A DNA stretch of 57,994 nt from JBAXXL01 sp037127915 (GTDB lineage Bacteria; Bacteroidota; Ignavibacteria; Kapaibacteriales; UBA2268). The notes beneath the pieces are model-generated. The model made no database searches. It was given only the letters and a program-made list of their open reading frames with translations, and was not told where the DNA came from. Shown here in pieces: positions 16,656-25,608 of this stretch. The stretch is taken from NCBI GenBank assembly GCA_037127915.1, contig JBAXXL010000025.1, positions 1 through 57,994 of the forward strand, written 5' to 3'. A program made the translations under genes and the position numbers. The stretch's first letter is position 1. Each line of letters begins with the position of its first letter.

Positions 16656-17471
16656 ATCATTCAGCGCGGTTTTAATATTTGTTTTTTCGTCACGATATTT
16701 AATAATAATCGGTGTCGAAATGGATAACCCAAACGATTTGGCAAATTCTGTATTCAAAGCTCTACTCCCCGGAATAACAACAGCTTTTTCAGGAACTTCC
16801 AGCGGTATATCACCATTGGATTTAATTACTCTTTCGTTTACTAAATCATAAATATGTGTTGACGCGTTCATAATAACGCCCGTACCCAAAACAGCTCCCT
16901 GTCTGACCAATACGCCTTCGTAAACACCGCAATTCCCACCAACCATTACGTCATCTTCGATTATTACTGGCCTTGCACCAGCAGGTTCCAAAACACCGCC
17001 TATTTGCGCCGCGGCGCTGATATGTACATTTTTCCCAATTTGTGCGCAAGTGCCAATCAAAGCGTGAGAATCAATCATACTGCCTGAATCTACATAAGCA
17101 CCTATGTTTATATACATAGGCGGCACGCAGATCACCCGCTCGCCTATAAAAACGCCGCATCGAATTGCAGACCCGCCCGGGATTAAGCGAATGTTATCTT
17201 CCAATTTCATTTCGCGGGGACCTAAAGTGTTTTTATCGAAAAACTTGAAATTGGCGTCTATGGAATAATCCTTCATTGTGCCGTATTGAAATAATAGATG
17301 TATCCCTGTTTTTACCCAAGTATTCACTTTCCAAGTGCCGTCCGTATCGCGCCATGCGGAGCGTATTTCACCGGTTTCCAATTTATTAGTGAAGTTTTTT
17401 GCAAATTCAAAAAAATCTTCGTTGTTAGCGATACCGTTTTGTGAAAAATATTCAACTTGTTCTTTAAGCAT
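16644..17471 (-). CDS. dapD: Tetrahydrodipicolinate N-succinyltransferase
   Basis: A 275-residue enzyme of the succinylase branch of lysine and diaminopimelate synthesis, acting on tetrahydrodipicolinate with succinyl-CoA. An N-terminal helical region is followed by a left-handed beta-helix of hexapeptide repeats (about residues 100-225), including VPPMYINIGAYVDSGSMIDSHA and IEDDVMVGGNCGVYEG. Length is typical. The next enzyme-coding gene of the same pathway in the window is dapB at 38435-39163. Its start overlaps the end of the hicB antitoxin gene by 8 bp, so it may be partly co-transcribed with the toxin-antitoxin pair. Confidence 0.95.
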   Translation of the reverse strand: MLKEQVEYFSQNGIANNEDFFEFAKNFTNKLETGEIRSAWRDTDGTWKVNTWVKTGIHLLFQYGTMKDYSIDANFKFFDKNTLGPREMKLEDNIRLIPGGSAIRCGVFIGERVICVPPMYINIGAYVDSGSMIDSHALIGTCAQIGKNVHISAAAQIGGVLEPAGARPVIIEDDVMVGGNCGVYEGVLVRQGAVLGTGVIMNASTHIYDLVNERVIKSNGDIPLEVPEKAVVIPGSRALNTEFAKSFGLSISTPIIIKYRDEKTNIKTALNDLLR

Positions 17472-17673
17472 AAACTAATCTCCCTTTTGGCACAGGAATT
17501 TGCCTTCCAAGTTCTTTTGCTGTATCAATCCATTCTTGTATTACAATTTCGGTATTTGTTAATGCTTCAGAATAAGTACTACCATCCGACATACAACCCG
17601 GTAGTTCCGGAACATCTGTTACGAAGCGGTTGTCGTCTTCACTCCAGTAAATAATTATTTCATATTTATTCAT
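17464..17673 (-). CDS. hicB: HicB-family antitoxin
   Basis: A 69-residue HicB-like protein with the degenerate RNase-H fold motif YEIIIYWSEDDNRFVTDVPELPGCMSDGSTYSEAL. It is a short form without a C-terminal DNA-binding domain, so it may rely on another factor for autoregulation. It starts 8 bp before the end of the toxin gene and ends 8 bp inside dapD, giving a tightly overlapped hicA-hicB-dapD unit. Confidence 0.88.
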   Translation of the reverse strand: MNKYEIIIYWSEDDNRFVTDVPELPGCMSDGSTYSEALTNTEIVIQEWIDTAKELGRQIPVPKGRLVYA

Positions 17674-17929
17674 AATCTATATTTCCTAATTTATATTTTA
17701 TTATTAAATTTCTTATTTGTTTGACTTGATAAGCCTTGGCTTTGTTATTTACCCTTGGTTGAATATTTATTATTTCGTCGATTCCATCTTTATAAAAAAT
17801 ATGATGACTTCCTTTGGTTCTTGAATCAAATTCAAGATATATTAAAAGATGCACTAAATCTGAAAATTCTATATTTGAATCGTTTCTACCACTTAAAATC
17901 TTCAATAGTATTTTTGTTGGTTTATTCAT
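17666..17929 (-). CDS. hicA: HicA-family mRNA interferase toxin
   Basis: An 87-residue protein of the HicA family, small dsRBD-fold ribonucleases that cut mRNA. The motif GSHHIFYKDG includes the catalytic histidine, and the preceding hydrophobic helix and following YQVKQIRNLI helix fit the fold. I start at ATG 17929 (MNKPTKILLKILSG); an ATG at 17989 would add 20 residues not expected for the family. The gene is intact and is followed by hicB with an 8-bp overlap. Confidence 0.85.
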   Translation of the reverse strand: MNKPTKILLKILSGRNDSNIEFSDLVHLLIYLEFDSRTKGSHHIFYKDGIDEIINIQPRVNNKAKAYQVKQIRNLIIKYKLGNIDYE

Positions 17930-18120
17930 AATTAATTTAGCTAATTCAACAAATTTATAATTAATTATAATAAACGAATTCAATTCCAAATTATTTGTAC
18001 AAATCTCGAATTTGAAAAAGAAGAGGATTTAAACACTAAGAACACGAAGAAGGCGCTAAGAGCACAGATAATAATCTGCACCAATCTGCTAAATCCGTGT
18101 CGTCTGCGTGTTAATCATTC

Positions 18121-19521
18121 TTACTTCACCACAAACCTCTCTTTAGCAACAACAACCCCGCAGGATTCGATTACAAGGAAATATGCACCGCGGGCGAAAG
18201 GTGTTTCCGGCGAGTATTGTACATTGATGTAGGATGAAATATTCTCCGGAATGTATTCATCAATTACTTTCCCTGAAAAATCAACTATTTTGAAAATCAC
18301 ATTACCCAAGAGAGTATTATCGTAATATGTAATATTCATAGTTTGGTTTGGTGCGATTGGATTCGGAAATACAGATAATTTTGAATTATCGGGCGCGAAT
18401 TCAACGGCATTCGGTCTCGGATCACAGCGATAAACATTATTCCGGTCAATTACTAAACCTCTATACCACTTTGTAATTGATACTGATTCTAAGTGATAGT
18501 GACTAGGGTTGTCATAATACTCAACCCAGGTATTGCCATTATCTATACTTTTAAACAAAGTCCATCTCGTTTGTAAAATTATACTATCTTTACCAAAGAA
18601 ATGTAATTTTTCACCTAAGCCATCTAATATCTTACCACCGTCAATTCGTTCCCACGTTTTGCCTCCATCAAGCGATTTTCTGATAACTGTCTCGTGAGAA
18701 TTATCGGGATTTGATCCTAAACCCCATATTTCGCTTTCATTTCGAATAAAGAAATTTATTGTGCCCTGAGCAATTTTGTCTGCCTGGTCATCAATTATTT
18801 CCCAAGTTTGACCCATATCTTTTGATATTAGTATCTTCTTCCATAGAAAATCATCATATCCGCGAACAGCACTAATCAGAAAAGTATTTTTATAAACTGA
18901 ATAACTTGACATCCAGTAACCTGTTCCTAAAGTATCACGTAATTGTGGCAGTTCCAATTTGCTCCAATTCAATCCACCATCCTTTGTAACTACCATAGAA
19001 TCGGAACCTAAAGCATAATAACCTTCTTTACTGTTTTTAAAGTAGAAAAAAGCTTCATCTGGAGCCGGTGAGTCGGACTTACGTGCTAAAGGACAATACA
19101 AAGAGTCCCAAGTTTTGCCGCCATCGAAGGTTTTGGCTAACATTGCGTTTTTATTCTGTAAACTTATCATAAGATAAATGGTATCTTTCGTAAAGAACTG
19201 CATTCCCTCAAAATTATTTACTTTAAAACTTGCCTTTATTAGTTTCATTGTCGAAAAAGTTGAATCCCAAGTTAGACCATAATTACTGGTTAAATAGAAC
19301 ATAAGACCTTCTCTCATATCCTGGTCTGAATCTTCTATGTCTATAAAATATAAACGCTTCGCTTGTAATAGATAATTATTAGAATCAATAGCTGATACTG
19401 ACAAAAAACTATGTGTAGCCGTATAAAATGAGCTTACTTGTTCCCAACGGCAATTCGCCTTTTCATTGGGAGTAAATAAAACGAATAAAAACAAACAACC
19501 AAAAAGTATAGTATTTTTCAT
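18121..19521 (-). CDS. Secreted YCF48/BNR-repeat propeller with T9SS sorting domain
   Basis: A 466-residue secreted protein. A signal peptide (about residues 1-22) is followed by repeated BNR/YCF48-type strands with the Asp-box-like pattern DGGKTWDS, DGGLNWSK, DMGQTWEI, DGGKTWER and DNGNTWVE, consistent with a beta-propeller. The C-terminus (about 385-466) is a type A T9SS sorting domain: SVFPNPIAPNQTMNITY, then KIVDFSGKVI and FARGAYFLVIE, ending RFVVK. The product is therefore expected on the cell surface or outside. Function is unknown; it may bind ligands. A paralogous architecture follows at 19558-20787. Confidence 0.88.
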   Translation of the reverse strand: MKNTILFGCLFLFVLFTPNEKANCRWEQVSSFYTATHSFLSVSAIDSNNYLLQAKRLYFIDIEDSDQDMREGLMFYLTSNYGLTWDSTFSTMKLIKASFKVNNFEGMQFFTKDTIYLMISLQNKNAMLAKTFDGGKTWDSLYCPLARKSDSPAPDEAFFYFKNSKEGYYALGSDSMVVTKDGGLNWSKLELPQLRDTLGTGYWMSSYSVYKNTFLISAVRGYDDFLWKKILISKDMGQTWEIIDDQADKIAQGTINFFIRNESEIWGLGSNPDNSHETVIRKSLDGGKTWERIDGGKILDGLGEKLHFFGKDSIILQTRWTLFKSIDNGNTWVEYYDNPSHYHLESVSITKWYRGLVIDRNNVYRCDPRPNAVEFAPDNSKLSVFPNPIAPNQTMNITYYDNTLLGNVIFKIVDFSGKVIDEYIPENISSYINVQYSPETPFARGAYFLVIESCGVVVAKERFVVK

Positions 19522-19557
19522 AATAAATTCCTCATTTTTTTTTAATTTATTGAAATA

Positions 19558-20787
19558 TTAATATTTAGTAAATTTAATAACTTCGCCGCCATTTCGTACA
19601 AAATACATCCCTTTTGGCAAACTCTCTATATTCATCCGATGACTTGAAGTCATCGGATGAATAGATTCAGATAATACTAGTTCGCCTAAGGTGTTGTAGA
19701 TGTGAAATGCTGAACCTTCCGAAGGTTCGAAACCTTCGGAAGGTTTAAAAGATACAGTGATATAATCTTTTGCCGGATTTGGATAAATTTCGAAACCTTC
19801 TTTGGATTCATCTGCCACAGGACTTATAAGCTTAGTTATATCTTTTCTATATAACCCGAAATAACCGCCTGTGCTACAAAAAGCATATTCATCATTCGCA
19901 ACAAGACAACGAGCTTGGATGTGATGATTCCATAAAGTATCATTAAAATCATTCCACGAATCCCCGTTATCGGTGGAAAGATAAACACCGCTTCCAGCAG
20001 TACCAACGAAAATATTAGAACCATTAACAGCAATGGCTGATACATTATCATCCGGGAAACCTTTATTAGCGTTTCGCCAAGTCAACCCCAAATCGGATGA
20101 GATGAAAAAGCGTGTCTCCTCGGAACCGGCAAGAAGGTTTGTACCTTGCGCTTTTAGTTGAAAAATATTTTTGTCGGGCAGGTCTATACCCACATTTGTC
20201 CAATTATCTCCAAAATTATCCGATCTAAAAACATCACATTGCGTAGTACTAACAAAAACGGTTGTACCAATAGAGCTGAGCGAAAGAAGCCGGTTGTATG
20301 ATTTACCTTTAAGCACCGGTACCCAGGTTTTCCCACCGTCATCTGACCGAGAGATTCTACCATTCATGTTTCCCTTTTCGGGTTCTGCAGCAAAAACGAA
20401 AAGCTTATCGGCAACCACTTCAATATTACTGATTATTTTAACAGCAGAATCACTATCAAGCGGAATCCAAACTGTACCGCCATTTAAGGATTTCATCAAG
20501 CCTTTTCCGTAAGTGCCCAACAGAATATTATTGCCATAAACCACAAAAGTTGAAGGAATTGAATTTATCGCATCGGTTATATGCCAACTTTCTCCATTGT
20601 CGTATGTCACATAAATACATCCGCTTCTCGTTCCTGCAAATATCCGTTGACCTATGACAGCTAAGGATTGGATTGACTCATCTTCTATACCGATTGTACA
20701 CGATTGCCAAGTCTGCGGTTTTGCTACGGTGGATATCATAAATAATAATATAAAAATAGTAATAATCTTTCCCATATATTGCCTCAA
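19558..20787 (-). CDS. Secreted BNR-repeat propeller with T9SS sorting domain and in-frame palindrome insertions
   Basis: A 409-residue secreted protein: signal peptide, five or more BNR-like strands (YDNGESWH, LNGGTVWI, DDGGKTWV, DLGLTWRN, DNGDSWND) forming a probable beta-propeller, and a C-terminal T9SS type A domain (FEIYPNPAKDYITVSF, then YNTLGELVLSE, then LPKGMYFVRNG). Two loops of the sorting domain are encoded by palindromic repeats: KPSEGFEPSEGS from the AACCTTCGGAAGGTT type and SIHPMTSSHRMN from a 33-bp perfect palindrome at 19630-19662. The frame stays open through both. It is encoded 36 bp upstream of the preceding propeller gene. Confidence 0.87.
   Translation of the reverse strand: MRQYMGKIITIFILLFMISTVAKPQTWQSCTIGIEDESIQSLAVIGQRIFAGTRSGCIYVTYDNGESWHITDAINSIPSTFVVYGNNILLGTYGKGLMKSLNGGTVWIPLDSDSAVKIISNIEVVADKLFVFAAEPEKGNMNGRISRSDDGGKTWVPVLKGKSYNRLLSLSSIGTTVFVSTTQCDVFRSDNFGDNWTNVGIDLPDKNIFQLKAQGTNLLAGSEETRFFISSDLGLTWRNANKGFPDDNVSAIAVNGSNIFVGTAGSGVYLSTDNGDSWNDFNDTLWNHHIQARCLVANDEYAFCSTGGYFGLYRKDITKLISPVADESKEGFEIYPNPAKDYITVSFKPSEGFEPSEGSAFHIYNTLGELVLSESIHPMTSSHRMNIESLPKGMYFVRNGGEVIKFTKY
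19630..19746. repeat. Palindromes inside the T9SS-domain coding sequence
   Basis: 19630-19662 is a perfect inverted repeat with arms of 16 bp (ATTCATCCGATGACTT and its complement) around one base. 19712-19728 (GAACCTTCCGAAGGTTC) and 19730-19746 (AAACCTTCGGAAGGTTT) are two abutting palindromes. Both types also occur together at 10054-10113, downstream of gene A1, where they are intergenic. Confidence 0.9.
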
Positions 20788-21090
20788 TATTACAAATGAA
20801 TTAAACTAAAAACAAAATTTTCAAATTTGCACATTCTATAATGTATAGACAACTGAGAAGTCCATTTCTTTCTCTCGGGTTGAAAAAAAAGTGAAAAAAA
20901 TGCAAAATAAGTGTAAATAATTTAGGTTTGATGTTAATATCCTTTCCATTTGTTACAAAATTTATACAAAATTTGAATCAATTAAGCGAAATAGCTGTTC
21001 AAATATATAAAAGGGCTGTTTTTTTTTATAGATATATAAGCAAAATAATAAAATTTACTAATTTTGTATTTTTTAAAATCGGAATTTAAA
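20788..21090. other. Gene-free divergent region
   Basis: 303 bp of AT-rich DNA between two divergent genes. A -7-like TAATTTTG lies at 21059-21066 on the plus strand, just before the gene at 21091. I see nothing else. Confidence 0.5.
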
Positions 21091-21513
21091 ATGTTGTTCG
21101 ACCCAAATAATAAAATAGTCCAACTCTGTAGCCACGGGATAATCTTGGAAGGAGAAGGAAAAACTGCTGAAGCAAAACAAATGTTTCTTAATGCTTGGAA
21201 AGAAGCTGTTACAGATTCAGAAAAATTTACGGCGGCTCATTATTTAGCCAGAAAACAAAACTCTGTTGAGGAAAAATTAAAGTGGGATTTGACTGCTTTA
21301 GAATTTGCTTTAAAAGTCAAGGGCGATGAAATGAAAGGTGCATATCCATCGCTATACTTAAATATTGGAAAATGCTATGAAGATTTGAAGGATTTTGAGA
21401 ACGCAAAAAGCAATTTTTTATTAGCAGAATCTTATGCTGGTTATTTACAGGAAGACGGTTATGGAAATATGATTAGAAATGGAATTAAAAATGCGCTAGA
21501 GAGAGTTGCTTGA
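21091..21513 (+). CDS. Conserved TPR-like protein (widely mis-annotated as rRNA adenine methyltransferase)
   Basis: A 140-residue cytosolic protein, highly conserved in Bacteroidota and some Firmicutes. It begins LFDPNNKIVQLCSHGIILEGEGK and contains FTAAHYLARKQNSVEEKLKWD and AYPSLYLNIGKCYEDLKDFENAK, an alpha-helical TPR-like pattern. It has no SAM-binding motif, so the methyltransferase label common for relatives is not supported. The ATG at 21091 is preferred over a TTG at 21064 because relatives start at this point and the TTG lies inside the putative -7 box. A bidirectional terminator follows. Confidence 0.8.
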   Translation: MLFDPNNKIVQLCSHGIILEGEGKTAEAKQMFLNAWKEAVTDSEKFTAAHYLARKQNSVEEKLKWDLTALEFALKVKGDEMKGAYPSLYLNIGKCYEDLKDFENAKSNFLLAESYAGYLQEDGYGNMIRNGIKNALERVA

Positions 21514-21542
21514 TCTATCTTAACATTATTATTTATTCAAAT

Positions 21543-21578
21543 AAAAAAGCCCTAAGCAAATAGCAAAGGGCTTTTTTT
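21543..21578. terminator. Bidirectional intrinsic terminator
   Basis: AAAAAAGCCCT, a 13-base loop and AGGGCTTTTTTT form an 11-bp stem with U-runs in both directions, between the convergent genes ending at 21513 and 21636. Confidence 0.88.
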
Positions 21579-21635
21579 CAATGTAAAAGTGAAGTATATA
21601 AGGACAGGTCTCAGACCACCCCGCAAAAAACGGTT

Positions 21636-22889
21636 CTAACGAATTACAATAAATTTAGTAATTGTATTGTCCGTTTTGAGAAAATAAACACCACTTGGCA
21701 AACTACTTATGTCCAGATTTATATAGTTTTGGTTGAATTTTATTGAATTTTTATCGAGATTAATTACATCACCAAAAGTATTAAAGATAGATATTGAATT
21801 AATTTGCTCGTTTTCTGTAACAAACGTAATCATATCCTCTGCAGTATAAGAATACTGCAACGGATTACCTTTATTAAAATCTTCAACCGAAGCAACTGAT
21901 AGGTTTTCATTCCCCGCAATAAAATCGCCTAATAAAACACTATTTCCGATTTTTTCAGTGGAACCAAATGGTATTGTATCGGAAACGCTATAAACACCAA
22001 GCGTTACTAAAGATTTTTCGTAATTATAAGAGCCAAAATAGGTGAAATTTGGAATTGGTCTTATTTTGGTTCTTGAGTCTTCGCAGCTAATTTCCGGAAA
22101 AAAACTTTTATAAGTGTCCGACCAAAGGGGCTGCCAATCGAAAACATTTGTCCAGCTACGAACAAATCCTATTTCACAGCAGACATACGAATCCACATAT
22201 ACTACCTCATTTTCGCTGTTAGCAAGTAACTGAATATCAAAGTTTCTGTTACCTCTCACAAATGTTGAGCCTTCGGGCTGCATTAGTCTCCAGTATTTAG
22301 GACCGATCAATCGATTCATATCAATGGAAACAGGTTTTTTGACCTTGGAATGAACGCCATATATTAATTCCATTGAAATATATCCGGCTACAGCATCGGT
22401 ACCGGAATAAAATGATATTCCACAAGGGGTATATAGCATCAATGTACCAACGTCAAAAAATAAATCTCTTTTCACTGTGCCATCGCCTACAAATAACCTT
22501 AGCTCGCCGATAACCCATCCGGTTTGCTGACCAGCATTTAATAAGGCACCAAATTCACCAACCTGAACATAAGAACCTTTGTCGGAATTAGCGGTTAATG
22601 TTCCGGAAGAAAATTCTAAGGAACCTTTGTCAATGATGAGTATTCCGCCATCAAATAAGTCAATATTTCTATTGAGAATTATGTTGTGATTTTCACCAAT
22701 AAATATGGTATCCTTTCCCAAAGGAAACGTGCTTGCTTCAGCTCCGTTCCAAGATATTTCCGACCAACTGGATTTGTCGCTCCAATTACCGGATACTATT
22801 GAATAAAATGTTTTAGCAGAAGCTAATGAAGTAAGGAATAATAAAATGATAGAACAGCAAGAAAGCTTAAAATAGTAATTATTAGTCAT
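21636..22889 (-). CDS. Secreted beta-structure protein with T9SS sorting domain
   Basis: A 417-residue secreted protein. A signal peptide (about residues 1-25, ending LASA) precedes a region GNWSDKSSWSEISW...PLGKDTIFIGENHNIIL, the opening seen in many surface proteins with a beta-helical or G8-like fold, and a stretch of short beta strands up to about residue 330. The C-terminus is T9SS type A-like: YSYTAEDMITFVTENEQINSISIFN, DISSLPSGVYFLKTDN, ending FIVIR. Function is unknown; extracellular location is the firm inference. Confidence 0.83.
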   Translation of the reverse strand: MTNNYYFKLSCCSIILLFLTSLASAKTFYSIVSGNWSDKSSWSEISWNGAEASTFPLGKDTIFIGENHNIILNRNIDLFDGGILIIDKGSLEFSSGTLTANSDKGSYVQVGEFGALLNAGQQTGWVIGELRLFVGDGTVKRDLFFDVGTLMLYTPCGISFYSGTDAVAGYISMELIYGVHSKVKKPVSIDMNRLIGPKYWRLMQPEGSTFVRGNRNFDIQLLANSENEVVYVDSYVCCEIGFVRSWTNVFDWQPLWSDTYKSFFPEISCEDSRTKIRPIPNFTYFGSYNYEKSLVTLGVYSVSDTIPFGSTEKIGNSVLLGDFIAGNENLSVASVEDFNKGNPLQYSYTAEDMITFVTENEQINSISIFNTFGDVINLDKNSIKFNQNYINLDISSLPSGVYFLKTDNTITKFIVIR

Positions 22890-23191
22890 CGTATCTCCAT
22901 AATTTAATTTTGAAATTCAATTATTATCAAACAAATATCAACGATAGGACGAGATGCATTAAAAATTATTATTCTGAATTTGGATAAAATTTTCACAACT
23001 TTTTTAGAATTATCAAATATTATTTAAGCACTTCGAAAATATTTCGTAATTTTGAAATAAGAAAAAAGTGAAAATATTTTTTGAAATTATAAAGTGCATT
23101 CTTTGTTCTATCTAAACGAATAGATTTTTTTCAAAAGGTATTGAATAGTAGTATTAGCTCATAATTATAATCAAGCTGGCAGAATAATTGT
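22890..23191. other. Gene-free divergent region
   Basis: 302 bp of AT-rich sequence between divergent genes. No palindrome, repeat or convincing promoter pair was found. Confidence 0.5.
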
Positions 23192-25450
23192 ATGAATACT
23201 AAATTAATAAATAATAAATACTTATTTGATGTAATCAAAAGTATTTTAATTATAATACCGGTAATGTTTTTTCTTGGTTCCTCCAATTCGCTTTATGCAC
23301 AAAATATTGATAGTTTAGAAAAAATCGTCAACACCACCAAATCTAGCAATAAACCTTCAATATATAATGAACTATCCAAAGCATATCAAAATAATGCCAT
23401 CGATAAGTCAATTCAATATAGTCAGTTTGCCTTAGATTATTCCCAAAAAACCGGTGATAAAAAAAATGAATCAATGGCATATTTCAATCTTGGAATTTGC
23501 AATGTACTACAACATAAAGTTTTAGATGCCAAACAATATTTCCAATTATCGCTTGATATTAGAAAAAAAATCGGCAATGATACCCTTATTGCGGCTTCCT
23601 ATAATGCTTTAGGTAATGTAACAAGGCTATCCGGCGATAATAAATTGGCACTCGATTACCACTTGAAAGCCTTGGCATTAAGAAAAAAAATAGGGGATAA
23701 ATTATTGATTGCCGGATCTATAAATAATATTGGTATAATTTATAAAACCGGGGGTAATAACAAACGCGCTTTGGAATACTACCTGCAGGCTTTGAAATAT
23801 GGCGAAGAACTCAAAGACTCTACTTTGATTTTGCACGCTTTAATAAACATAGGCAATGTGTACTCCGATTTGAAAAATCATAATAAATCTTTGAAATATT
23901 ATTACCAAGTACTTGATATTGCAGAAAAGACAAATAATCAAGCCAAAATTGCCTCAATTTATAATTCAATTGGCACTGCTTACAACTATTTGAATAATGT
24001 ACAAAAAGCTATAAATTGCTTTCATAAATCATATCAAATAGGTAAAAAAATCGGGGATGTTAATTCCCAATGTTATTCTTTAAATAATCTTGGTGTTGCA
24101 TATTCAAATTTGAAAAACTACGATATGGCGCTGAAGTACTATTTATTGTCCGCTGAGCTTTCACCCGAAAACAACGATATTTATTCTGACGCTACTTCGA
24201 TGAACAATATTGGGTCTATCTACTGTTTTAAAAAACAATACAGCAAGGCTTTGCCGTATCTTCTTAAAAGCTTGAAATTAAATCAAAAAATGGAAAATGT
24301 TTTAACTCTTAGAGAGAATTACGTACTATTAGCGGCGGTTTACGAAGGATTAAAAGACTATCACCAAGCATATAACTATCATAAAAAATATTCCGAACTG
24401 GACGATTCAATATCGAGTGAATTTATGAACAAGCAAATTGGTGACTTACAAGTTAAATTTGAAACAGCTCAAAAAGAAAAAGAAATTGCAATTTTAAAAA
24501 GCGAAAAGGCAAATGTTTCTAATGTAAGAAATTATCTATATGCGCTGACCATGCTCGGGCTTTTACTGATAATTGTGTTAACTATTCTGTTTCTTAATAA
24601 ACTAAAAGCTAACAAAATATTAGCGCAAAAGAGCGAATTGATATCAACACAAAGGGACCAACTTTCATCGACATTAGAAGATCTTAATAGAACCCATCAA
24701 GCCAATGAACAATATTTAGGTATAATTACCGAAGAGCTTTCAACCGCGTTCGATTACGTAAGTTCGTTAATACCTGACGAAATCAAAGAGGGAAAAATTC
24801 GTACTCAATGGATGTTGAAGCCGTCTTCTAATTTAGGGGGTGATATTTTCGGTTATCATTGGTTGGACAAAAATAAACTTTCGATTTATTTATTAGACGT
24901 TAGCGGACACGGTGTAATCGGCTCACTTCACGCCATATCAATTTTAAACTCTATAAAATATCAAACTTTAGCCAATACAAATTATGAAAAACCAGATGAA
25001 GTTTTAAATTCATTGAACAAAACTTATCAAATGCTCGATCATAATAAACTATTTTTTACTATTTGGTACGGAGTATATAACATAGAAACCAGAGAATTGA
25101 ATTATGCAACCGCTGGTCACCCACCTGCTATATTAGTCGAAAAATCTGGGGATTCTCAATTTATTGGTACAAGAAATTATGTTATCGGCGGAACAAAGAT
25201 TATTCAATATACAAGCGACTCAATTGTTATTCAGCCATTTTCCAAAATGTATATTTTCTCGGATGGTGTGTATGAAATTAGAGATGCAAGTGGGAATATT
25301 TGGTCTATCGAAGGATTAAAGCAATTTATTCAATCTCATGAATTTGATGAAGGAAAAGATCTTGATTTTCTTTACAAATATGCTATGAATTATCGTGGTA
25401 AGAATTACTTGGAAGATGATTTTTCAATTTTAAAATTCATTTTTGAATAA
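23192..25450 (+). CDS. TPR sensor with SpoIIE-type PP2C phosphatase domain
   Basis: A 752-residue signalling protein. A signal anchor (about 13-35) leads to a periplasmic array of about nine TPRs (residues 50-410; repeated motifs such as ALDYHLKALALRKKIGDK and ALEYYLQALKYGEEL), then a short coiled coil, one transmembrane helix (about 450-470), a second coiled coil and a cytoplasmic SpoIIE/PP2C domain (about 545-752). Metal-binding motifs are NLGGDIFG, LLDVSGHG, FSDGVYE and EDDFSIL. It is likely to sense through the TPRs and dephosphorylate an anti-sigma antagonist; no such partner is adjacent. The TPR plus membrane helix layout parallels the histidine kinase at 27371-29311. Confidence 0.9.
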   Translation: MNTKLINNKYLFDVIKSILIIIPVMFFLGSSNSLYAQNIDSLEKIVNTTKSSNKPSIYNELSKAYQNNAIDKSIQYSQFALDYSQKTGDKKNESMAYFNLGICNVLQHKVLDAKQYFQLSLDIRKKIGNDTLIAASYNALGNVTRLSGDNKLALDYHLKALALRKKIGDKLLIAGSINNIGIIYKTGGNNKRALEYYLQALKYGEELKDSTLILHALINIGNVYSDLKNHNKSLKYYYQVLDIAEKTNNQAKIASIYNSIGTAYNYLNNVQKAINCFHKSYQIGKKIGDVNSQCYSLNNLGVAYSNLKNYDMALKYYLLSAELSPENNDIYSDATSMNNIGSIYCFKKQYSKALPYLLKSLKLNQKMENVLTLRENYVLLAAVYEGLKDYHQAYNYHKKYSELDDSISSEFMNKQIGDLQVKFETAQKEKEIAILKSEKANVSNVRNYLYALTMLGLLLIIVLTILFLNKLKANKILAQKSELISTQRDQLSSTLEDLNRTHQANEQYLGIITEELSTAFDYVSSLIPDEIKEGKIRTQWMLKPSSNLGGDIFGYHWLDKNKLSIYLLDVSGHGVIGSLHAISILNSIKYQTLANTNYEKPDEVLNSLNKTYQMLDHNKLFFTIWYGVYNIETRELNYATAGHPPAILVEKSGDSQFIGTRNYVIGGTKIIQYTSDSIVIQPFSKMYIFSDGVYEIRDASGNIWSIEGLKQFIQSHEFDEGKDLDFLYKYAMNYRGKNYLEDDFSILKFIFE

Positions 25451-25608
25451 GAAAATCCTAATTCCCTAAAATATCTTATTGGCTTTTTCATTAATCATTA
25501 AAAATTAATTATTTATCATTATTTTGCAATATTTCAATTTAAATACGTTATTAACAAGCCCTATATATTTTACATAGGGCTTAATTAAAAAATTTATTGA
25601 GGTGTTGG

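Noticed and set aside
17990..18120. Possible structured RNA between hicA and the first T9SS gene
   Set aside because: The segment has a repetitive CACTAAGAACACGAAGAAG-type composition but no tRNA-like or rRNA-like fold that I could support; treated as intergenic filler.
21091..21513. rRNA adenine methyltransferase, the common label for this family
   Set aside because: No SAM-binding or catalytic NPPY motif is present; the sequence is TPR-like.
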